Positions 9,184-16,874 of a DNA stretch of 37,694 nt are shown here, piece after piece (position 1 is the stretch's first letter; each line of letters begins with the position of its first letter). The DNA lies in contig NZ_JARFVB010000020.1 of assembly GCF_029193885.1 (NCBI RefSeq), positions 1 through 37,694 of the forward strand, in the 5' to 3' direction. The position numbers and the translations under genes are program-made. The notes beneath the pieces are model-generated. The model searched no databases and had not been told where the DNA came from. It was given only the letters and a program-made list of their open reading frames with translations. Origin of the DNA: Flagellimonas yonaguniensis (GTDB taxonomy: Bacteria > Bacteroidota > Bacteroidia > Flavobacteriales > Flavobacteriaceae).

Positions 9184-10214
9184 TAGATTCCGATGGAACT
9201 TGAGTTAATGGCCACTTCTGCGCCACGTCTTAACCGTTTGAAAACTCGAAGTGCGATTTGTGTTTGAGTAACTGGAATACTTGGCACTATCGGCAATCCT
9301 GATTTACTTATCATTTTAAAAGCCAATGCTTTTTCATTGGCAGGTAATTTCATCAAAGCAGCGAAATATAAATTTGGATTCTTCAAAAAATCTTTTCTCG
9401 CTTTGTAGGTCTCGGCAAAGTTGCGTTTGTATCCAAAAGTCTTGTCGAAGGTTTTTTCCGCTTTCGCGAAAAATGTATCTCTATCAAAACCACGCTTCAC
9501 TTTTTTTCCGTGCATCTCTACTTCGGATGCTTTATGTTTACTTCCTGGGGAAAGGCTTATAGAATTTGAAGCATCCTTTCTGCTTACGATAATATGGATA
9601 TGACTTTGGTTTCCATCTTTTGGCATTCCCTGGACAATGCGTTTTCCATTTTGTTGATGTGGCGCTTGGCGTTCCAGTTTGGCAATTTCCTTTTCCATTT
9701 TTTTGATATTCCCTTCGGCTCGTCCTTCTTGAATATTTCGGATATCCGTTTTGAGCTGAAGTATTTTTGAAGCGTAAGGTTGATTCTCTTTAATCTGAAA
9801 ATCTGTGCCCTTAAATGTTCTCTGATGTTCAATTTTAGCATAGTACTTTATGTCATCGATTGATATAGGTCGTCCATTTATTTCCCGATTGAAACTGGCA
9901 ACATAATCCTTCATCAGCTCACGAGTGTAAGTTTTTAAATCTTGGCTATTGTTCTGAAGTTTTCGTAATTCATACTTCGATGGGCTGACCGTAATCGAAT
10001 AAAACTTGGGTTCTTTCTTTTTCAATTTTGCGGTGTTTCCATCGATTTCCTTTACCACTTCTTCAGCGGAAATCTCGTCACCAAATTGATTGAAAAAGTG
10101 TTCCATATCTCGTTGTTCTAAACCTTCATTTTCTTTCTCTAAATAGCCTACAAAATCCGCTGAACTTTGGCTATAATTACCACCCCTTTTTTGAGCTGTG
10201 ATTGTGATATACAT
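9183..10214 (-). CDS. mobB: Relaxase/mobilization nuclease MobB (Bacteroidota type)
   Basis: A 343-aa protein that should nick oriT and lead the transferred strand. It starts with the MYITITAQKR..YSQSSADFVGYLEKEN pattern seen in Bacteroidota MobB proteins (DUF5712-like, by recall). The histidine pair His205/His207 in SHIHIIVSRKD is the HxH metal-binding motif of relaxases. The catalytic Tyr is probably one of the N-terminal ones (Tyr14 or Tyr24), not resolved here. The middle (about 140-190) looks coiled-coil. It lies 11 bp after the BfmA/BtgA gene and overlaps the coupling-protein gene by one base. It appears full length. Confidence 0.82.
   Translation of the reverse strand: MYITITAQKRGGNYSQSSADFVGYLEKENEGLEQRDMEHFFNQFGDEISAEEVVKEIDGNTAKLKKKEPKFYSITVSPSKYELRKLQNNSQDLKTYTRELMKDYVASFNREINGRPISIDDIKYYAKIEHQRTFKGTDFQIKENQPYASKILQLKTDIRNIQEGRAEGNIKKMEKEIAKLERQAPHQQNGKRIVQGMPKDGNQSHIHIIVSRKDASNSISLSPGSKHKASEVEMHGKKVKRGFDRDTFFAKAEKTFDKTFGYKRNFAETYKARKDFLKNPNLYFAALMKLPANEKALAFKMISKSGLPIVPSIPVTQTQIALRVFKRLRRGAEVAINSSSIGI
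9456..9473. repeat. Flavobacterial-type TTTCGCGAAA palindrome inside mobB
   Basis: TTCCGCTTTCGCGAAAAA contains the 10-bp perfect palindrome TTTCGCGAAA and matches the left 16 bases of the longer palindrome at 14388-14409. It lies inside the relaxase coding sequence without breaking it. Confidence 0.5.
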
Positions 10215-10225
10215 AGTTCAAATAT

Positions 10226-10606
10226 TTATAGCTGATTACTTGGATTTTGCTTTTCGCAAAAGCGGACTTCTTTCTTTTCTTTGGCATATTTCTTTTCAAC
10301 AATTAGCGGTTTTTTGGTCGGTTCTTCTGTTTCAAAAAGGGATTGAATCATCGCCACCGTGGGTTTGGTCTGTGTCTTTTCAACATCTCGCATTATTGCA
10401 ATAACTGCATTGATTCTTTTTAAAAGTTTTGCTTCGATGGTTCGCCCTGTTGGTCCTAATTTTTCCTTTGGCGATATTTCGTTGTAGAAGAAAAAATCGA
10501 GCATCGTGGACATTGCCTCGGTGTGCGATTTGAAGTAAGTGCGTGAGAAAGTTTGGAAACGTTTTGCGGTTTCCTTTTTAAATCTAATTCCAATAAATGA
10601 GTCCAT
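10226..10606 (-). CDS. BfmA/BtgA-family mobilization accessory protein
   Basis: A 126-aa basic protein. The N-terminus (IGIRFKKETAKRFQTFSRTYFKSHTEAMSTMLDFF, about 5-40) fits a ribbon-helix-helix-like DNA-binding unit, as in Bacteroidota BfmA/BtgA mobilization proteins that bind oriT and help the relaxase. The rest is helical and charged. It is the first gene of the mob operon, immediately downstream of the repeat-rich candidate oriT, which is the classical layout. It may also repress its own operon through the TTTGTCGCAAA repeats. Confidence 0.75.
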   Translation of the reverse strand: MDSFIGIRFKKETAKRFQTFSRTYFKSHTEAMSTMLDFFFYNEISPKEKLGPTGRTIEAKLLKRINAVIAIMRDVEKTQTKPTVAMIQSLFETEEPTKKPLIVEKKYAKEKKEVRFCEKQNPSNQL

Positions 10607-10985
10607 ATTTCGCCGATTTGTCGCAAAATCTTCCCTAAAAATGGGCGTTTACAGCCCGTTTGTCGCAAATCGTTGATTGCCAAGAATTTAAAATATATTC
10701 AAATCGCTGATAGTCAGCTATTTGAAAACGAAAAGGAATCCGAAACATCGCGCAGCGTGTTACCCTCTTGCTATTCCTTTTCGTCACGCGCAAGCGTGAC
10801 AAAAATCCATACAATCCGGCTAAAAAGCCGATTGCCATTTTCAGGGAAAATGATTTTCCGATATGTTATTTTTCGATGTGTACGGTTATCGGCGAAAGTC
10901 GAAAAGTGGATAACCCTACTTAAATTTGAATGCTGAATTTCAGCGATATAAAGATACGCTTTTTTTTGACTTGATATTAATTGCA
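10607..10985. other. Candidate origin of transfer (oriT) and mob promoter region
   Basis: This gene-free stretch upstream of the mob operon is full of symmetric elements: TTTGTCGCAAA twice (10617-10627 and 10659-10669), a 12-bp inverted repeat ACGAAAAGGAAT / ATTCCTTTTCGT (10728-10739, 10773-10784), a perfect hairpin GTCACGC-GCAA-GCGTGAC (10783-10800), and a CGGCTaaaaAGCCG stem just after it. Inverted repeats next to an RHH accessory gene and relaxase gene are what is expected of an oriT. The nic site itself cannot be identified by eye. Confidence 0.55.
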
Positions 10986-10991
10986 TACAAA

Positions 10992-11017
10992 AACACCTCT
11001 AAAATTTTAGAGGTGTT
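10992..11017 (-). terminator. Rho-independent terminator after the small-gene pair
   Basis: A perfect 26-bp palindrome with AACACCTCTAAAA as one arm is followed on the minus strand by TTTTTG. It lies about 20 bp past the end of the 65-aa gene and separates that transcript from the oriT/mob region. Confidence 0.75.
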
Positions 11018-11038
11018 CGATGCTCTATTTTAATGGTG

Positions 11039-11236
11039 CTACATATTGAAAACAAAATTATAAGTGTATAAGTTTTTAATCATTTCCTCGTCAATCAAGT
11101 TTTCATAATTTGCACCAGTCTCTTCCACATATTTTTGTATGGATTCCCCATAAAGATGTGTTACGTGTTCTCTCGAAACCTGTAAAAGTTCCTCTTGTTT
11201 TTCCTCGCTCAAATCTTGAAATTTTATATAAATCAT
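11039..11236 (-). CDS. Small acidic protein of unknown function in the mobile element
   Basis: A 65-aa acidic protein that I do not recognise. It has an SEEKQEELLQVSREHV helix near the N-terminus and a YENLIDEEMIKNLYTYNFVF C-terminus; there is no signal peptide or membrane segment. It follows the 126-aa gene by 12 bp and is closed by the terminator at 10992-11017, so it looks like a real cotranscribed gene. Small genes of this sort are common between ssb and mob genes in Bacteroidota conjugative elements. Confidence 0.6.
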   Translation of the reverse strand: MIYIKFQDLSEEKQEELLQVSREHVTHLYGESIQKYVEETGANYENLIDEEMIKNLYTYNFVFNM

Positions 11237-11248
11237 CGCTTCAAAATT

Positions 11249-11629
11249 TTAGTATTCGCTCGGTAACATCAGCGTATCATTTACAAAAAATAACCGCAGT
11301 TCATCGAGTGGAAAATCGGTTGCCCTGTAACCGTGTTTTTCCAAAATTTTGTCGTTGCCATCGCTGTAAGTTATCTCGGCTTCATAACCAGAATAATCCT
11401 GTTTTTCTTTAGGCAATCTTTTGAAATCGATTGTAATAAATTCGCTTCGGTTCATCAGACTTTTTGCGATTACGGACGTGTCCGTAATGAGCCAAAAACA
11501 ATCTGCCACGTTAGCAAGGTATTTTAAACCGTCTGTAACACGTGTTCTTAACAATGGGATTTGATAGAACATTTCCGTTCCGTGAAAATGTTGCAATCCT
11601 TCTTTGATTCCGTTAACTTGTGCTTTCAT
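11249..11629 (-). CDS. DUF6876-like protein of conjugative elements
   Basis: A 126-aa soluble protein. The pattern HFHGTEMFYQIPLLRT..VTDGLKYLANVADCFWLITD in the first half resembles a small family (DUF6876, by recall) that is frequent in Bacteroidota mobile elements and has no known function. It lies between ssb and the 65-aa gene in the same orientation. The ssb terminator at 11662-11697 implies its own promoter in the short gap. Confidence 0.6.
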   Translation of the reverse strand: MKAQVNGIKEGLQHFHGTEMFYQIPLLRTRVTDGLKYLANVADCFWLITDTSVIAKSLMNRSEFITIDFKRLPKEKQDYSGYEAEITYSDGNDKILEKHGYRATDFPLDELRLFFVNDTLMLPSEY

Positions 11630-11661
11630 TGTTTTGCTTTTTTAAATTAGTGAATAATGAA

Positions 11662-11697
11662 AAAGAGGGCGCAACTTCTCACGGGAACGCCCTCTTT
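11662..11697 (-). terminator. Rho-independent terminator after ssb
   Basis: The arms AAAGAGGGCG (11662-11671) and CGCCCTCTTT (11688-11697) form a 10-bp stem with a 16-nt loop. It lies immediately downstream of the ssb stop on the minus strand; the stem is followed by a short T-containing tail. Confidence 0.7.
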
Positions 11698-11707
11698 ATT
11701 TTAAGAT

Positions 11708-12052
11708 TTACTTGTCGACTTTGCTTCCAAGTAATAGAATTTCATCGGCTACAACTTCCGTAACATAACGTTGTTCGTTATCATCATTTGTATAACTTCT
11801 GGTTTTAAGTTTTCCCGATATTCCAACTTCCTTGCCTTTTACAACATACTTCTCTACAATTTCAGCAGTTTTACCCCAAGCTACTACGGTATGCCAATTC
11901 GTGTCCGTTTGCTTGTTGCCTTCTTTGTCCTTGTAATACTCATTCGTTGCAAGTGAAAAACGGGCTACTTCCTTTCCGCTTTCAAGTTCTGTGATTGTTG
12001 GTTCTTGTCCAACGTTTCCAATTAACTGTACGTGATTTTTAATAGTACTCAT
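11708..12052 (-). CDS. ssb: Single-stranded DNA-binding protein
   Basis: A 114-aa OB-fold SSB. The start MSTIKNHVQLIGNVGQEPTI and the segment KEVARFSLATNEYYKDKEGNKQTDTNWHTVVAWGKTAEIVEKYVVKGKEVGISGKL are diagnostic (split here by position: about 1-20 and 28-83). It stops right after the OB fold and lacks the long acidic C-terminal tail of chromosomal SSBs, as is usual for plasmid or ICE copies that coat the transferred strand. It sits upstream of the mob genes and is followed by its own terminator. Confidence 0.93.
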   Translation of the reverse strand: MSTIKNHVQLIGNVGQEPTITELESGKEVARFSLATNEYYKDKEGNKQTDTNWHTVVAWGKTAEIVEKYVVKGKEVGISGKLKTRSYTNDDNEQRYVTEVVADEILLLGSKVDK

Positions 12053-12400
12053 AATAAAAAGTTTTGTGTCTGCTTTGTTACAGACTGGTTTATATTTCCC
12101 CTATTTGATTTAAACTGAATTAAATTTTAAGGGGTGTTTGTTCTTTTCTTCTGTGCACCGCACAATGGATAGAGTGGGTTTTGTCAAGACTTTTCGGGAA
12201 TAAATCAGGTGTGTTTGCGACGTAGTAAAACCCTTGGGTTTTCAAGGAAGTAGAAACATTATTTTTCACTAAAACTTGTATGGTCTTTACAAGTTCCATA
12301 AGGGCATTAGCAATTCTTTTAAACGCAGTTGCGTTTGAGCGTACCGACAGTTAAGCGAAATAAGTAACTGTGTTTATATTAGAATTGGTTATGTCGTGCC

Positions 12401-12424
12401 TGTTTTTCGACGCCCCGAAAAACA
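12401..12424. repeat. Perfect hairpin TGTTTTTCG / CGAAAAACA
   Basis: Nine-base perfect arms TGTTTTTCG (12401-12409) and CGAAAAACA (12416-12424) surround the loop ACGCCC. Neither side ends in a clear U tract followed by a gene end, so a role as a simple terminator is not obvious. Confidence 0.6.
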
Positions 12425-12474
12425 ATAAAGGCTTTATCCATTATAAACACCTTAAAATGTGTAAGGCAGCGGTT

Positions 12475-12540
12475 CGGTTTTTAAGAATTTTCGAGTGAGG
12501 ACTCAAGAAGACCACGCCGAAAATCCTGTTAAGAAAACCG
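12475..12540. repeat. Long imperfect inverted repeat with a nested hairpin
   Basis: The left arm CGGTTTTTAAGAATTTTCG (12475-12493) pairs with the right arm at 12518-12540, which starts CGAAAATCC and ends TTAAGAAAACCG, with a few bulges. The 24-nt apical region begins with AGTGAGGACT, giving a possible GAGT/ACTC mini-stem. This is the strongest folding signal in the gap. Confidence 0.55.
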
Positions 12541-12757
12541 GAGTGATGACTTTCCGTTGAAAAGCGGACTTGATTCACAATTTTGGTTAGGAAATGAAGT
12601 GTTCCTTCCCAGCATAGCGGAAAGGGTTAACGAAATGGAAAACTAAAATTGGGGATTGTGTCCAAGACTTGTGTAGTGAAGCTCTTTTCCTGAAATGAAG
12701 CTTTTCGCGGAATGTAAGCGAATGGGCTAAACGGTAATTTGAAGAAGATTAGTCAAA

Positions 12758-13951
12758 TTAATAATTGATTCCAAAACCATTAAAATCCTTTGTTGAATAT
12801 TCTGAATTACTGGACTGTTTTGGGTTTTCAAAATATCCAAGCTCTTGCTGAATTTCTTTAGCTTGCTTAATAAAATCATCAGTTAGTTCAGGAATGTGAT
12901 GATAACAAATGTCATACACGCTATCGTCTTTCCCGTTCGACCCAATGCCTATTCCTATGACCGTATTAATAGAGGGATTTAGGTACCGAGCAACTATGCA
13001 TCTTAACTCTAATTCATCTTCCTTTAAGTCCCAATTTTTTTGAGTTAGAGACATCAAAACGTACATATGTTTGGCATCTTTCTGTGGAAGTAACATTCTT
13101 CCTTTTGACTTCCTATTGATAGCATCGTCAAGAGCTAAACCTAACTCGGCTCTATGTACTCTATCTTCTTGGTTTATTATCCGTATTGCATTTTCTAAAT
13201 CTTGAAGTTCTTGACTGTCTGTTTCGTCTTTAATATGATACGTATGTAATTGCGTTATCATATAATCCCAGATAAAACTTGGTACAATACGTTTTTTCCA
13301 ATCGCCATAACCTTCGGACTCAATATAACTTTCCCACAATCCACCATCACTAGCTATTGTGTCAACTGGAAAGTCAAATTCAAGACCAGTTTGAATATAA
13401 AGCGCAAAAAAATCGGTTTCTTCTGGAAGCAACAGATGGTTTGACACAAGAAAGTTTTCTTTTGCTATTAAATATCTTGTGAAATCAGTTATAGTATCAA
13501 GTTCACTAATAATTGTTGCAGTCGATTTTTCATCGAATACGTGAACAAAGCCTCTTTTATTCATTCCCATTGGTAATGGAAAATCATAATCACTTCCAAA
13601 TGCGATTGCGATTCTATAAATAGTCCGTTTTTTTCTATCTGGTAGAGTAATTTTTGTAACACGGTTTTTTAATTTTACTTGGTCAACATTTTTTAAAAAT
13701 CTTTCTGCTCCATAAAGTTGTTTAATTGAGTCTTCCACAGCCTTTTTGACCCATCTTGTATATTGAATTGTCTTGTCTTTGTGATTTGAGACTTTGATGT
13801 CATTTACAGAAATTAAAATGATTGTTTTACCACAAACAACAAGTACATCACATAATTCCTTGTCTTTTTTGCCCAAAGGATTTGGGAAGCTCCAAAATGG
13901 TAAAAAAGATTTCTTACATAAATTGGCTACATATTTTTCTGATGGTGTCAT
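12758..13951 (-). CDS. Uncharacterised protein with a possible PD-(D/E)XK-like N-terminus
   Basis: A 397-aa soluble protein without an assignment I can defend. The N-terminus (LPFWSFPNPLGKKDKELCDVLVVCGKTIILISVNDIK, about 17-53, read in two parts) has the order Glu32-x-x-Asp35, hydrophobic strand, then Lys53. This resembles nuclease-fold proteins of the NERD/restriction type, but the usual acidic residue before the Lys is a Ser/Asn-Asp here, so catalysis is uncertain. The C-terminus (about 310-365) is a mixed alpha/beta region with a VIGIGIGSNG turn. It sits alone, 25 bp from the AbiE-like pair, on the same strand and after the structured gap. Its position among defence genes suggests a defence or element-maintenance role, which is inference only. 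Confidence 0.6.
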   Translation of the reverse strand: MTPSEKYVANLCKKSFLPFWSFPNPLGKKDKELCDVLVVCGKTIILISVNDIKVSNHKDKTIQYTRWVKKAVEDSIKQLYGAERFLKNVDQVKLKNRVTKITLPDRKKRTIYRIAIAFGSDYDFPLPMGMNKRGFVHVFDEKSTATIISELDTITDFTRYLIAKENFLVSNHLLLPEETDFFALYIQTGLEFDFPVDTIASDGGLWESYIESEGYGDWKKRIVPSFIWDYMITQLHTYHIKDETDSQELQDLENAIRIINQEDRVHRAELGLALDDAINRKSKGRMLLPQKDAKHMYVLMSLTQKNWDLKEDELELRCIVARYLNPSINTVIGIGIGSNGKDDSVYDICYHHIPELTDDFIKQAKEIQQELGYFENPKQSSNSEYSTKDFNGFGINY

Positions 13952-13976
13952 TAAATCTTAATTAATTCATTTTATC

Positions 13977-15081
13977 TCATAATAGCTCCACAGCCTTAAA
14001 CCAATAATAAAATATAGATTTATCTGGTTGTCGTTTCATTTTGTTTAGGAACGTCCAATCTGCTTTTTCAATAGGGAGCTTGCTTAGGTCTTGTCCTTCG
14101 TAATATTCGATTTCTATTATCTCATCTTGTAACAATATAGCATTCAAATAAGCTACTCTGGCGGAAGCAGCGAGTGCTTCTTCTATTCTGAAATTTCCTG
14201 TCATTAAAAATGCACTACCGAAACTGCGTATGCCCAAATTCAAATCGGCAAACTTCGTTTTTGTTTTATCAGTTAAGTTTCGTTCCCGTCTTGCGAGAAT
14301 CGCACAGGTATTTATGGCATCCCAAAGCACATCTGTTTCTGTTAGATTTCTTTTATTGAAATTTTTGTCAGAACTGCGATAGGATAGTTCCGCTTTCGCG
14401 AAAGCGGAAAAGCTTGCCTTAACAATTGTCATATCTGTAATATTCTCAAACAACTTGCCTAAATCGAATAATTGCTTACAAATTTCCATTGTAAATAACC
14501 CGTCGCCCTTGTAATATGGAATACCAACTGTTTCTGGCGCAAATGCAGTAAGCTTGTCGCCACAGATTGCGTTTATGGAAGGTGTGGTAACTGAAGTTAT
14601 AGGTTCAGCAATCGATATCCAAGAAATGTCAACTGCGGATTCTATAAGCTCTGGATAGTGTGCGCTGTCAAAAAGAATATCCAGAAGAATCGTTCCTGGA
14701 ACGTTCGGGTTATAAACCGAATCAAATTCAAAAGTGTAATGTGCCTTTGGAACGCCTTCTTTGTAACTTCGACGCTCGTTTAAAGTGTGGCTTTTAAAAT
14801 GTGAATTGGCAACAACTGCATCAAGAATCGTTTCCAATGGTTCACGCTTTACACTCGAAATAATATCGATATCTATTGAAAACCGATTGCCCTCTTTTAA
14901 GTAAAAGTACAAGGGATGTTCCGCCTTTAAAGACAAAATCGAGTCCTGCTAACTTTAGATGTTCTAACAAGGAAAGCGCGTGAACCATTTTTTCCAGAAT
15001 GGTCACGTTAATATTTCTATGCTCTTTTTTTGTTTTGAAAGAATCTAGCCATTCTTTTGTAAAACTTGTATTTTCAATCAT
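13977..15081 (-). pseudogene. AbiEii-like nucleotidyltransferase toxin, broken by a one-base frameshift
   Basis: AbiEii toxins are nucleotidyltransferases that modify tRNA in AbiE toxin-antitoxin abortive infection. The N-terminal part (15081 to about 14895) ends with the family signature LDFVFKGGTSLVLLLK. The rest continues in another frame with KEGNRFSIDIDI, carrying the catalytic Asp-x-Asp, and later GDKLTAFAPETVG. The total, 1105 nt, is 3 x 368 + 1: one extra base at the CTTAAAAGAGGG run (T run at 14895-14898 on the + strand) explains the break. Both halves otherwise look intact, so the lesion is recent, a sequencing error, or a programmed slip. The start overlaps the antitoxin stop by 8 bases. 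Confidence 0.8.
14388..14409. repeat. 22-bp perfect palindrome (TTCCGCTTTCG and its complement)
   Basis: The sequence is TTCCGCTTTCG followed by its exact reverse complement. It lies inside the AbiEii-like coding region, where it encodes FAKAE-type residues in frame. A shorter version occurs at 9456-9473. Palindromes with this TTTCGCGAAA core are, from memory, frequent in flavobacterial genomes. Confidence 0.7.
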
Positions 15082-15841
15082 TGATTATATCCTCTAAAAT
15101 ATATGGTAAGTGGTTATTCATAAATTGCTTTATTTCTTGCTCTTTTTTGCGCCTTTTCGCATAACTAAAGAGTTTTGTGAAATTAATACTGTATCGTTCT
15201 AGAATCTTTTCGTATATATTGACAAGTTCTGAACCTTGGTAAAAATGAAATAGGTTTTCATCTGCAAACAAGTCCACCATTATCTTTTCAAGTGTAGCAA
15301 CAGGAACTGTGTTTTTTTTGTCTCTCAGTTTACTTATTGGTGCTCTTGTAACAAGACGTTTTATGACTACCGGAACAGTACTTTCAGAAATATAAAACTC
15401 AATTTCCTTTTCATCTGGATTCAGGAAAAAATCCATACGCAAAGAATCATTGAGATAATAATAAAGTGATTCGGTAAATTCTTTTTCCACTTCCACAATA
15501 ATCATTTGATTGGATGTCTGGTGCTGCGTAAATTCATTGAGCCATTGGTTTTCCCATACACAATATATGATATCCTCATATCTGTCATTTGTTTTTCGGA
15601 TTATTTTGAGGATGCTTTCTGTTAGATTGGGCTTGTATTTTGGTTTATATGAAATCACATAAAGCCCACGCCCAATAGTCTTAATAATGTCCTTTTTCTT
15701 CAGGTCATATATTCGCCAACTAAAGGTGCTTTCCTTCAAGTCTGGCTCGAAGTCTGAATAGAATTGAAATAGCTCGTCCCTATCAAACGAACTACGTCCT
15801 TTAAATGCTTCTATAAGTCTATTTTCTATAACTTTTGGCAT
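15074..15841 (-). CDS. AbiEi-like antitoxin / winged-helix repressor of the AbiE pair
   Basis: A 255-aa protein starting at MPKVIENR. The first 60 residues form a winged helix (STFSWRIYDLKKKDIIKTIGRGLYVI around 37-62), as in AbiEi-type antitoxins that neutralise AbiEii and repress the operon. It is longer than classical AbiEi (about 200 aa) and may belong to the related DUF6577-like group. A start at 15910 is open, but it adds 23 residues read through the likely operator repeats, so 15841 is preferred. It overlaps the toxin start by 8 bases. With the toxin frameshifted, this may now be an orphan repressor. Confidence 0.75.
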   Translation of the reverse strand: MPKVIENRLIEAFKGRSSFDRDELFQFYSDFEPDLKESTFSWRIYDLKKKDIIKTIGRGLYVISYKPKYKPNLTESILKIIRKTNDRYEDIIYCVWENQWLNEFTQHQTSNQMIIVEVEKEFTESLYYYLNDSLRMDFFLNPDEKEIEFYISESTVPVVIKRLVTRAPISKLRDKKNTVPVATLEKIMVDLFADENLFHFYQGSELVNIYEKILERYSINFTKLFSYAKRRKKEQEIKQFMNNHLPYILEDIIND

Positions 15842-15875
15842 AATTGTCGTATCAAAACTTTGCCAAATATACAAA

Positions 15876-15938
15876 AAAGTGGTAAATATTTGAAATCTAA
15901 TTATTGCCACTATATCTACAAAGTGGTAAATATTTGAA
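15876..15938. promoter_or_regulatory. Direct repeats upstream of the AbiEi-like gene (probable operator)
   Basis: AAAGTGGTAAATATTTGAA occurs twice exactly, at 15876-15894 and 15920-15938, start to start 44 bp. An inverted half-copy, TTGCCACTAT, lies between them (from 15903). The repeats begin 35 bp upstream of the preferred start and fit autoregulation by the winged-helix antitoxin. Nothing recognisable is seen at 15942-16179. Confidence 0.6.
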
Positions 15939-16179
15939 TTGAGTAGTATCTAGGAAACCTTACAATATGAGTAGTTACTGGTAGGATTGACATTATAGAA
16001 ATCGTAAGCTTTTAGAGTTCTGTCAAAGATTTTTCTAAATAAACTCTTTTTCTAAAATGTAGTTTTATGGGAAATGCAGGGGAATTTACTGAGTGGGTTT
16101 AAATTGTTGATTTAACTTATTTGAAGAAGTTTTTCTAATTGGTCAATCTTTTCATTTACTTTTACGAGTAACTACTATC

Positions 16180-16605
16180 TTATTTATCTATTCGTATAAA
16201 ATTATAGACGCCTTTTCCTTCTGCTATTAACTCATCGTTTTGGAAGGCTTTCATTTTTGTTACAAGTATTCTATTACCTAATCTAACGATTTTACCTTCC
16301 ACAATTATGGGTAGTGCTTCTGCTCCTTTTAGATAATCTATTCTTAAATCAATAGTTGCTAGTTTATCTTCAAAAGATGTAAAATGAGTGCCGCCTGCCA
16401 TTCCCCCTACAGAGTCCATTATTGTGGCAATAATACCACCGTGCCATCTGTTTTTTCTAATATCTCCTACGACTTCATCCCTAAAAGGAACACTTACTTT
16501 TACAAAACCTTTTTCAAGAATCAATAATTTTAATCCTAAAAATTTGTGGATTGGGATACCATCTTCAATTGTCTTTTTTAAAAAATTTATGTTTTTTTCA
16601 ATCAT
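16180..16605 (-). CDS. PaaI-family hotdog thioesterase
   Basis: A 141-aa hotdog-fold protein that would hydrolyse acyl-CoA or aryl-CoA thioesters. The central WHGGIIATIMDSVGGMAG (about 54-71) is the PaaI signature, with the HGG loop and a helix carrying the catalytic Asp. The C-terminal strands (RIDYLKGAEALPIIVEGKIVRLGNRILVTK) are typical. It stands alone on the minus strand between two roughly 270-bp spacers. Such enzymes often rescue CoA in aromatic catabolism, but a link to the island to the right is only positional. The flanking stretch 16606-16874 holds nothing I recognise. Confidence 0.85.
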   Translation of the reverse strand: MIEKNINFLKKTIEDGIPIHKFLGLKLLILEKGFVKVSVPFRDEVVGDIRKNRWHGGIIATIMDSVGGMAGGTHFTSFEDKLATIDLRIDYLKGAEALPIIVEGKIVRLGNRILVTKMKAFQNDELIAEGKGVYNFIRIDK

Positions 16606-16874
16606 TTATTTTGTCATTATATTTAAGTTTTTCTAATATGGCGATTTTTTAAATCACTTATTTTGGTTACATATCAATTCTTTTAGTCAACTTATTAGTG
16701 GATGAAACCCTCTTTTCCAGTCGATACAAAAACGATCCCCTATTCCAAATTGAAACGCTACGTCTTTTGCTTGTGCAGCCCTAAATTGTTACTTGTTTTT
16801 TCATCTGTAATGTTTTTACGCAGGTTATAGAAAATTAAATAAACCAATTAACAATAATATGACCAGAACTCTTA

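Larger units (their letters stand above)
12053..12757. other. 705-bp gene-free, hairpin-rich stretch
   Basis: No open reading frame of useful size is seen on either strand. Instead there are many symmetric elements: AACGCAGTTGCGTT-type palindrome near 12327, the perfect hairpin at 12401-12424, and the long imperfect inverted repeat at 12475-12540. Further short stems such as AGGAA..TTCCT lie near 12590. This could be a structured non-coding RNA, a leader of ssb, or a replication/transfer site of the element. No known RNA family could be recognised by eye. Confidence 0.4.

Noticed and set aside
9326..9603. Plus-strand frames antisense to mobB
   Set aside because: Shadow frames of the relaxase coding sequence, which has clear motifs on the minus strand.
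10456..10986. Several 67-87 codon frames across the oriT region
   Set aside because: They overlap each other and the inverted repeats on both strands, and have no recognisable motifs; the region looks non-coding.
7597..12052. Complete integrative conjugative element
   Set aside because: No integrase, tra/T4SS genes or att repeats are visible in the window; only a mobilization module and ssb can be supported.
12053..12757. CRISPR array or tandem repeats in the gene-free block
   Set aside because: No regularly spaced repeat-spacer pattern; the symmetry is of hairpin type.
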